Source: Leptolyngbyaceae cyanobacterium SM1_3_5
GTDB taxonomy: Bacteria > Cyanobacteriota > Cyanobacteriia > Elainellales > Elainellaceae
NCBI GenBank assembly: GCA_012031475.1
Contig: JAAUTJ010000276.1
Coordinates: forward strand, 1-6,593
Reading direction: 5' to 3'
Length of the DNA stretch: 6,593 nucleotides
Translations under genes and position numbers: made by a program
The notes under the pieces: generated by a model
What the model was told of the DNA's origin: nothing
The model's input: only the letters and a program-made list of their open reading frames with translations
The model's database searches: none
Shown: piece after piece, positions 1-4,822 of the stretch
How the letters are laid out: each line of letters starts with the position of its first letter
Position numbering within the stretch: the stretch's first letter is position 1

Positions 1-224
1 GCCAGAATGCTCGACGCGATCGCCCCCATCTTTTCGACAAAAATCGGAATGCGATCGCTGATGTCGGGCAAGATGCCCACTGGCACAAACAGCAAGCGTT
101 CCTGCAAATCGAGCAGCACTTCGACTCGAAGGCGTTTCCCGCGAACGCAAATCGTCACGGTGAACGCGATACCGTTCCGCAAGCTTCGCGATCGAGCTAG
201 GAAAATAGTTCCGAACTCCCACAA
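1..224 (-). CDS. Unrecognised protein, N-terminal part, runs off left edge
   Basis: An open minus-strand frame runs from a TTG at 224-222 through the left edge, giving about 74 codons. GGGAGG (minus strand, 239-234) lies 9 nt before that TTG. The inner part looks like real protein, with stretches such as VRGKRLRVEVLLDLQ and LLFVPVGILPD, ending at the edge with VEKMGAIASSIL. Two HIP1 octamers lie inside it and read as SDR and AIA codons. I do not recognise the family. The first 25 or so residues, rich in Arg and Ser, look less convincing. An alternative frame from GTG 222-220 begins with a plausible VRNYFPSSIAKLAERYRV but turns Arg/Ser-rich beyond that, so the true start could lie in that frame with an indel near position 155-165. 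The plus-strand frame over the same bases encodes a Ser/Arg/Lys-rich product and is taken as a shadow. The coding call is moderate and the start is weak. Confidence 0.5.
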   Translation of the reverse strand, partial: MWEFGTIFLARSRSLRNGIAFTVTICVRGKRLRVEVLLDLQERLLFVPVGILPDISDRIPIFVEKMGAIASSIL

Positions 225-233
225 TTCAATTGT
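221..233. repeat. Perfect 13-bp palindrome ACAATT-C-AATTGT
   Basis: Two 6-bp arms flank a single C. The palindrome lies over the putative TTG start of the left-edge minus-strand gene and next to its Shine-Dalgarno-like GGGAGG. It could be an operator or a small hairpin affecting initiation, but an AT-rich palindrome of this size can also arise by chance. Confidence 0.3.
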
Positions 234-278
234 CCTCCCGCTTAAGAATTGAGCAAAAAGGACAACGAAAATCCATCG

Positions 279-464
279 GCTGCGGCCACAATGCGGTGAA
301 ACATTGCAGCCGCAGCGCAAAGCTGACGTAAGATCATGAACGCCTCCAATTGATACGGATACTATCGGTTGGGGGAAGTCCTCTGCGTTTTTTGGCTGCA
401 ATCCAAAGGCGCAGGGGCATGTATTCCCTTGACGCAGTATTGTACCGGAAATCAAGCCGCTGCG
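279..464 (+). other. Cluster of four potential RNA stem-loops in a 371-bp intergenic region
   Basis: This stretch fills much of the gap between the left-edge gene and the methyltransferase. Hairpin 1: 279-286 pairs with 309-316 (GCTGCGGC/GCCGCAGC), then after a small internal loop CAATG 289-293 pairs with CATTG 302-306. Hairpin 2: 343-355 pairs with 363-375 as 13 continuous pairs with a 7-nt loop. Hairpin 3: 380-387 pairs with 410-417 and 389-395 with 403-409, one bulged U at 388, 15 pairs in all, again a 7-nt loop. Hairpin 4: 433-438 pairs with 459-464. Hairpins 2-4 contain seven G-U pairs when read on the plus strand; on the minus strand these become A-C mismatches, so the plus-strand RNA is the better folder. 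It may be the methyltransferase leader, a separate small RNA, or a palindromic repeat element. I match it to no known riboswitch, 6S RNA or tRNA. Confidence 0.45.
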
Positions 465-554
465 AAATTTTAATCCAAAATAAATCAATCTGAGGGTACA
501 GAGAAAATCCGTAATTCCTCTGATTTTGCTGCGCCCATCAAGATTTATCTTCGT

Positions 555-560
555 TACAAT
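555..560 (+). promoter_or_regulatory. Possible -10 box (TACAAT) for the methyltransferase gene
   Basis: TACAAT lies 35 nt before the ATG at 596 and differs from TATAAT at one position. No good -35 hexamer is seen at the usual distance, which is not rare in cyanobacterial promoters. If used, transcription would start near 567 with a leader of about 30 nt that excludes the hairpin cluster. The leader is pyrimidine-rich and has no Shine-Dalgarno sequence. Confidence 0.35.
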
Positions 561-595
561 TATTCACAGTCGTTCCTATTTCCCTACCAATTCCA

Positions 596-1687
596 ATGGC
601 TGATACTCTCACCAAGTTGGCCTACCAGTCCTTCCAACAAGGCAAGAGCGTCTTCGGACTGACTCACAAAGCTTTAAGTACGAGTTTATTAAACCTGCTG
701 GCTCCGCGAGTTCCTTCCGACAGCGCCTCGGAATCAGAACGGATTAACACCAGTGGCCTTTCGGCTGAACTGCTCCTCAAAGTGCAGCAGCGTTTGAATC
801 AACTGATCGAAACCGACTGGGCAGATGTCGATCGCGGCGTTTATCCGGCCAGCCTGGTTTTTGACAATCCCTGGGCAGATTTTTTCCGCTTCTATCCGCT
901 TTTGTGGATGGACATGCCGCAAATCTGGGATCGCGCTAACCAAAAGCGCTACCAAGATTTTTCGGAAAACATCAAAACGGACGGCTATCCCAGCTACTAT
1001 CTGCAAAACTTTCACCACCAGACGGACGGCTATCTCAGCGATCTATCCGCTAATCTGTACGACTTGCAGGTCGAAATTCTGTTTAACGGCTCTGCCGATG
1101 CGATGCGTCGCCGCATTCTCGCCCCGCTCAAGCGCGGACTGGCCGAAATGGGCGCACCGAACGATCGTCAAACCCGCATTCTCGACATTGCCTGCGGCAC
1201 AGGCCGAACCATGAAAATGATTCGCGGCGCACTGTCGGACGTGTCGCTGTATGGCGCAGATTTGTCTCCGGCCTACTTACGCAAAGCCAATCAGCTTTTG
1301 TCGCAAGATCCCGGAGAACTGCCGCAGTTGTTGCAGGCGAACGCCGAAGAACTGCCGTATCTCGATCGCTACTTCCAAGCCGTCACCTGTGTCTATCTGT
1401 TCCACGAACTGCCCGCCCATGTTCGCCAAAACGTGATCAACGAAGCCTTCCGCGTCATTGTGCCCGGAGGTGTGTTCGTCGTTTGCGATTCGATTCAGCT
1501 TAGCGATTCACCCGAACTCGCTCCGATCATGGAAGGCTTTGCCACGATGTTCCACGAGCCGTACTATCGCAACTACACCGTTGATGATATGGAAGCTCGC
1601 CTCAAAGAAGCAGGCTTCATCGATATTGCGATCGAATCGCACTTCATGAGCAAGTGCTGGTTTGCCCGAAAGCCGATCGAGCAGTAA
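596..1687 (+). CDS. Class I SAM-dependent methyltransferase, substrate unknown
   Basis: This 363-residue protein is predicted to transfer a methyl group from S-adenosylmethionine to an unidentified acceptor. The C-terminal half is a Rossmann methyltransferase of the Methyltransf_11/UbiE-like kind: motif I ILDIACGTGRT around residues 195-205, an acidic residue after the second strand at D222 (LYGADLS), NAEELP at about 249-254 before a VTCVYLFHELP strand, and a VPGGVFVVCDS segment. The first 185 or so residues, rich in aromatic residues (NPWADFFRFYPLLWMDMP), match no domain I recognise and may form a substrate lid or membrane-facing part. No signal peptide or clear membrane helix is seen. The ATG at 596 lacks a Shine-Dalgarno sequence but is the first in a long intact frame with cyanobacterial-looking residues from the start. 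The gene stands alone, 122 bp before the YbjN-like gene. The fold is secure; the substrate is not. Confidence 0.9.
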   Translation: MADTLTKLAYQSFQQGKSVFGLTHKALSTSLLNLLAPRVPSDSASESERINTSGLSAELLLKVQQRLNQLIETDWADVDRGVYPASLVFDNPWADFFRFYPLLWMDMPQIWDRANQKRYQDFSENIKTDGYPSYYLQNFHHQTDGYLSDLSANLYDLQVEILFNGSADAMRRRILAPLKRGLAEMGAPNDRQTRILDIACGTGRTMKMIRGALSDVSLYGADLSPAYLRKANQLLSQDPGELPQLLQANAEELPYLDRYFQAVTCVYLFHELPAHVRQNVINEAFRVIVPGGVFVVCDSIQLSDSPELAPIMEGFATMFHEPYYRNYTVDDMEARLKEAGFIDIAIESHFMSKCWFARKPIEQ

Positions 1688-1691
1688 GCGA

Positions 1692-1723
1692 TTTGGGGTG
1701 GAGGTGCAGGCCAAAGCCCCAAA
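1692..1723 (+). terminator. Stem-loop after the methyltransferase gene, terminator-like without U tract
   Basis: TTTGGGG at 1692-1698 pairs perfectly with CCCCAAA at 1717-1723, with an inner TGG/CCA pairing possible. The stem begins 5 nt after the stop codon. The following bases are CCGTAAAAAAT, so the usual U tract is missing. It may end transcription imperfectly or protect the 3' end of the mRNA. Confidence 0.35.
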
Positions 1724-1809
1724 CCGTAAAAAATCAGACAAATTACAGAAGCGATCGCTCCCAAAAAGCTACAGTTGGGATTGAACTACGCTGCGAACCC
1801 ATCAAGATA

Positions 1810-2280
1810 ATGACCTACACTTCTAGCACCGACGATGCGAGTCAAACGCTGATGAGCGAAGAGATTGCTTCTGCCAATCATCTGGAGGTGATCGAAACGG
1901 TAATTGGCAGCTTGCAGGAAGATGACAGCGCAATGGTGAGCCATTCAGAGCAAGGCCACCTGTGGAAGTTCAAATATGGCAGCGTCGAGGTTTTTGTGCA
2001 GCTTTCTGGCGAAACCGACGAAGACATGCTCACGATTTGGTCGCCCGTCCTGAAACTGCCTGTGCAAAACGAAGGTTCGCTATTCCGCAAACTGCTGGAA
2101 ATGAACTGGTCAAGCACGTTTGAAGCTCGATTTGGCATTTTGGAAGATCAAGTGATTGTTTCCACAACGCGGACGGTGGCTGAACTGTCGCCCGGAGAAG
2201 TTTCACGCAACATCACCGTTGTCGCCACGATCGCAGACGACAATGACGAAGCGCTACAGGCCGAATTTGGAGCGAGCTAG
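1810..2280 (+). CDS. YbjN domain-containing protein (cyanobacterial type)
   Basis: This 156-residue, acidic, soluble protein resembles the conserved cyanobacterial YbjN-domain family, whose fold is related to type III secretion chaperones. Its biochemical role is unknown. Visible features are the N-terminal MSEEIASANHLEVIETVIGSL helix, the strand-rich centre HLWKFKYGSVEVFVQLSGETD, the LLEMNWSSTFEARFGIL segment typical of this group, and a conserved-looking C-terminus VATIADDNDEALQAEFG. No signal peptide or membrane segment is seen. The ATG at 1810 begins the family-like sequence; an in-frame extension upstream runs into the stem-loop and a HIP1 site and looks non-coding. No strong Shine-Dalgarno precedes it. 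Only 31 bp separate it from the transferase gene downstream, so the two may be co-transcribed. The family call rests on remembered similarity, not a search. Confidence 0.8.
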   Translation: MTYTSSTDDASQTLMSEEIASANHLEVIETVIGSLQEDDSAMVSHSEQGHLWKFKYGSVEVFVQLSGETDEDMLTIWSPVLKLPVQNEGSLFRKLLEMNWSSTFEARFGILEDQVIVSTTRTVAELSPGEVSRNITVVATIADDNDEALQAEFGAS

Positions 2281-2311
2281 CCCTAAATCCCCCACGAGTG
2301 GGGACTTTGAA
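2281..2311. repeat. Short palindromic repeat of cyanobacterial CCCTAAATCCCCCA type
   Basis: The stretch starts CCCTAAATCCCCCA and ends TGGGGACTTTGAA, with a stem CCCCA/TGGGG around a CGAG loop. I recall near-identical elements scattered through intergenic regions of filamentous cyanobacteria such as Nostoc and Oscillatoria. It follows directly on the stop codon of the YbjN-like gene and fills the whole gap to the transferase GTG at 2312. There is one copy in this window, so its repeat nature rests on memory. Confidence 0.55.
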
Positions 2312-3085
2312 GTGAGCGGAAGTGGGTTGGGTGTGGCTCAAGATCAGTGGCGATCGATCCCTCCACTCGCCGCCCCCGGAGCGGTGCAGATGGCGATCGA
2401 TTCCTGGCTGTTCGAGCAGTTTTGTCGAGGCAATCAGCCGCCCGTTTTGCGGTTCTACACCTGGAAGCCGATCGCCATTTCGCTGGGCTTTCATCAGTCG
2501 CGCTATCCGAGCGAGTGGCGCGATTTGACTTGGCAGGGCGAAGCGATCGATCTGGTCAGACGACCGAGCGGCGGACGAGCGGTTCTGCATCAAGGCGATC
2601 TCACCTATGCCGTGATCACGTCCGGCGAGGGAAACCGGATGCAGGCGTATCGATCGATCTGCGAATTTCTGATTCAGGCGTGGCGATCGATCGGCGTTGA
2701 CCTGGATTTCGGTTCAGCCGGACGCGGCTACATCCACAATCCCAACTGCTTTGGAAGCGCAACAGCCGCCGATTTGGTCATGCCCGACGGCAGGAAATTG
2801 ATCGGGAGCGCTCAGGTCAGGCGCGGAACGGCGATTTTGCAGCATGGTTCGATTCGCCTGAATCCCGATCGCGCCCTGTTTCAGCAGGTGTTTGGAATGG
2901 ACGAGGTGATTGCAGATCTACCCAAAATTCCGCGATCGGATATCATCGCCGCTCTCGAAACCGCTGCGTCATCTTGCTTTCAGATGACCTTGCAGCCCGA
3001 ACCGCTGACCGAAGAGGAATGGCAGCAAATTAACGCTCAGCCGACCGATCGCGCAATTGCCTCTAGTTCCAATCCAGGCGGATAA
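2312..3085 (+). CDS. Lipoate-protein ligase A / LipM-like octanoyltransferase family
   Basis: This 257-residue protein of the BPL/LplA/LipB fold is predicted to transfer octanoyl or lipoyl groups to a lysine of lipoyl domains (E2 subunits, GcvH) in the cytoplasm. The RRPSGGRAVLHQGDLTYAV motif lies at residues 83-101, the invariant lysine is K162 in GRKLIGSAQVRRG, and ILQHGSI follows. C146 in HNPNCFG sits where I recall the acyl-thioester cysteine of LipM, which would favour octanoyltransferase over ATP-dependent ligase. The start is uncertain: GTG 2312 has GGGGA 7 nt upstream, supplied by the repeat, while TTG 2327 and GTG 2333 lie in frame. Homologs I recall begin only a few residues before the WRSIPPL segment, which would suit 2333 (250 residues). 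The frame is open back to 2156 inside the YbjN gene, but that part is out-of-frame shadow. The 3' end overlaps the convergent M50 protease gene. Confidence 0.87.
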   Translation: MSGSGLGVAQDQWRSIPPLAAPGAVQMAIDSWLFEQFCRGNQPPVLRFYTWKPIAISLGFHQSRYPSEWRDLTWQGEAIDLVRRPSGGRAVLHQGDLTYAVITSGEGNRMQAYRSICEFLIQAWRSIGVDLDFGSAGRGYIHNPNCFGSATAADLVMPDGRKLIGSAQVRRGTAILQHGSIRLNPDRALFQQVFGMDEVIADLPKIPRSDIIAALETAASSCFQMTLQPEPLTEEEWQQINAQPTDRAIASSSNPGG

Positions 3086-4203
3086 ACATTTTCCGCTCGA
3101 ACACGATCGACCACAGAATCCGCAACCGGAAGCTTCAGAGCGCGTCCGATCGCCTCAACCACATCGCCGCGATCAATCACACCCACCAGTTCGCCCGCCG
3201 AAACGACCACGACCCGCCGCGCCGTTTCAAGCTGTTCGACCACGCTGCGAAGCGAAGTGGCTTCATCCACGATCGCCAATCGATCGATCGAGTCCATCAC
3301 GCTGGTCACGGGCGCAGTTCCCACACAAGACCCGGAAGTTGCTTCCGGCCAAATGATGCCGCGCTCTCGACCGTTCTCGATGACGCGGTAAGTGGCGGGC
3401 GACATTGTGGCGAGGTCGTTCAGACTCAGGTGAGCGTCGATCGCCTGCAAATCTCGCTGCATCACCTCGATCGCTTTCAGCCGCAACAGCGCATCTTGCA
3501 GATTGGCAACGCGACGATAAGCATTGGCGCTGCGGATGCCAAAATAGCCCAGCAGCGCAATCCACAGGCCGCTGATCGCTCGGAGCGAGGTAACAAAATA
3601 CAAGGTGATTCCGGCTGCGATCGCAATCCAGCACAGCGTTTGGCCGACTCTGGCCGCCCAGCGGACGCCTTTTTGTCGGCTTCCGGTCGTTTGCCAGATT
3701 GCCGCCTTCAGGACTTGTCCACCGTCCAGCGGCAAACCGGGGATCATGTTGAACAAGGCCAAAATTAAGTTGATGCTCGCCAAAGTTTCTAGCACGATCG
3801 CCGCAGGTTCCGGCAGCGGCAGGAGAAATCGCAACAGCAGCAGCAGCAGGCACAGGCCAAAGCTGACGGCGGGGCCAGCGATCGCCACGTGAAAGGCTTG
3901 CTGCGGCGTTTTCGATTCGGACTCGATCGCCGCGACGCCGCCGAACAGGAACAGCGTGATCGATCGAACTGAAATGCCTTGCGATCGCGCCACGAGACAG
4001 TGACCAAGCTCATGCAGCAACACCGAGGCAAACAGCAGCAGCGCCATTGCAAATCCGGCGCTCCAAGCGGTTGAACTGCGCCAGTTTTGCTGCTGCCAGC
4101 TTGAGCCGAAATGCAGCGTAAACAAGGCCAGCACGAAAAACCAGGAGGTATGCAGCAGGAGCGGAATGCCGAAGACGGAGCCGATTTGCCAGTAGTTTTT
4201 CAT
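3037..4203 (-). CDS. Site-2 (M50) membrane zinc metalloprotease with C-terminal CBS domains
   Basis: This 388-residue integral membrane protein is predicted to carry out regulated intramembrane proteolysis; the substrate is unknown. The N-terminus holds a hydrophobic segment (about 13-30). HELGH at 64-68 supplies the two zinc-binding histidines and catalytic glutamate. A hydrophobic stretch covers about 104-128, and NMIPGLPLDGGQ at 152-163 supplies the third metal ligand D160. Another membrane stretch follows near 180-215. The C-terminal 140 or so residues form a CBS-domain pair; the second repeat (VVVVSAGELVGVIDRGDVVEAIG) is clear and the first is degenerate. The ATG at 4203-4201 is chosen because GGAGA lies 9 nt upstream (minus strand, 4217-4213) and MKNYWQIGSVFGIPLLLHTSW is a usual family beginning. 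A GTG at 4227 would add eight residues. It is divergent from psbU and convergent with the LplA/LipM-like gene. Confidence 0.93.
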   Translation of the reverse strand: MKNYWQIGSVFGIPLLLHTSWFFVLALFTLHFGSSWQQQNWRSSTAWSAGFAMALLLFASVLLHELGHCLVARSQGISVRSITLFLFGGVAAIESESKTPQQAFHVAIAGPAVSFGLCLLLLLLRFLLPLPEPAAIVLETLASINLILALFNMIPGLPLDGGQVLKAAIWQTTGSRQKGVRWAARVGQTLCWIAIAAGITLYFVTSLRAISGLWIALLGYFGIRSANAYRRVANLQDALLRLKAIEVMQRDLQAIDAHLSLNDLATMSPATYRVIENGRERGIIWPEATSGSCVGTAPVTSVMDSIDRLAIVDEATSLRSVVEQLETARRVVVVSAGELVGVIDRGDVVEAIGRALKLPVADSVVDRVRAENVYPPGLELEAIARSVG

Positions 4204-4250
4204 TGCTGCCAGTCTCCGCTGCTGCACTTGCCGCTTTTCTACATCCTAAA

Positions 4251-4280
4251 TTGCTCAGCGAAGATGGTAGGCTCTATCTA
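4251..4280 (+). promoter_or_regulatory. Possible sigma-70-type promoter of psbU
   Basis: TTGCTC (4251-4256) and TATCTA (4275-4280) are separated by 18 bp, giving a plausible -35/-10 pair in the gap between the divergent M50 protease and psbU genes. Transcription would begin near 4287 with a leader of about 40 nt. The AT-rich TATTTAAAT at 4291-4299 is an alternative -10 region. No mapped start is known for this sequence. Confidence 0.4.
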
Positions 4281-4314
4281 AGAAGCTGTGTATTTAAATA
4301 GCGAGTTTTCGAGT

Positions 4315-4320
4315 GGGAGG
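4315..4320 (+). promoter_or_regulatory. Ribosome binding site of psbU (GGGAGG)
   Basis: GGGAGG lies 7 nt before the ATG at 4328 and decides the start. The in-frame GTG at 4313 overlaps this site and is therefore unlikely to be used. Confidence 0.7.
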
Positions 4321-4327
4321 GACACGA

Positions 4328-4736
4328 ATGAAACGATTGGTGAGCATCCTGGCAGTGGTGTTGGTGCTGCTGGGCGGCTGGCTGGGCGGGTCGCAATTGG
4401 CGATCGCCACGCCGCTAAATTCGGTTTTGACTGCGCCCGTGCTAGCGGTGCGGAACGCCGCAGATGACCTGCTGGGTGAGCGGGACGGCAAAATTGACCT
4501 GAACAACACAAAACGTCCGCGCCTTCACCCAATATCCGGGGATGTATCCGACCTTGGCGCGGATGATTCTCGATTATGCGCCGTTTGAGTCGGTTGAAGA
4601 CGTGCTGAACATGCCGGGTTTGAGCGATCGCCAAAAAGAAGTGCTGCGCTCCAACTTTGACAACTTCACCGTCTCTGATCCCAGCGAAGTGTTTACCGAA
4701 GGCGGCGATCGATTCAACAACGGCATTTACCGCTAG
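4328..4736 (+). CDS. psbU: Photosystem II extrinsic protein PsbU (12 kDa), interrupted by a +1 frameshift
   Basis: PsbU is a lumenal extrinsic subunit that stabilises the Mn4CaO5 oxygen-evolving cluster in cyanobacterial photosystem II. Residues 1-26 form a typical export signal (MKR, a hydrophobic core, then a cleavage region near LAIATP). The first frame is recognisable through KIDLNNT (about 55-61) and then turns to nonsense. The other forward frame continues with the rest of PsbU: YPTLARMILDYAPF, VEDVLNMPGLSDRQKEVL, FTVSDPSEVF and the C-terminus DRFNNGIYR. Removing one A from the AAAA at 4510-4513 joins the frames exactly, giving NVRAFTQYPG at the junction and a 135-residue protein, a normal family length. 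As written, translation stops at about 4588 and gives a truncated product lacking the helix-hairpin-helix core. A homopolymer sequencing error is likely; a true mutation is possible. Confidence 0.92.
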
Positions 4737-4806
4737 ACCGTTCAGCTTGGTTCTGTTATTTTGCGATCGCTCTTTGTACAGTAGGGATAGTCACGCCCCG
4801 CCGCAC

Positions 4807-4812
4807 AAGGAG
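4807..4812 (+). promoter_or_regulatory. Ribosome binding site of nadB (AAGGAG)
   Basis: AAGGAG lies 10 nt before the TTG at 4823. It supports the non-ATG start, because no ATG or GTG in this frame fits between it and the FAD-binding segment. The spacing is at the long end of the usual range. Confidence 0.6.
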
Positions 4813-4822
4813 CGATTTTTCA

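Noticed and set aside
7..252. Plus-strand open frame of 81 codons at the left edge
   Set aside because: The product is rich in Ser, Thr, Arg and Lys with no hydrophobic core, there is no ribosome binding site, and the minus-strand frame over the same bases looks much more like protein.
380..417. Hairpin 3 as a rho-independent terminator
   Set aside because: Its T-run (388-393) lies within the stem and loop rather than after the stem, and no gene ends just upstream on either strand.
242..420. Two tiny minus-strand open frames, 334-420 (28 aa) and 242-337 (31 aa), overlapping as ATGA and each preceded by a Shine-Dalgarno-like sequence (AAGGGA, GGAGG)
   Set aside because: The arrangement is neat, but both lie over the hairpins, whose base-pair pattern already explains the sequence. 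Neither product is recognisable and both are short enough to arise by chance. A translated minus-strand leader remains a faint possibility.
1770..1810. tRNA-like string on the minus strand (GTAGTTCAATCCC) before the YbjN-like gene
   Set aside because: It resembles a T-loop, but the flanking bases do not form the 5-bp T stem and no acceptor or anticodon arm is present.
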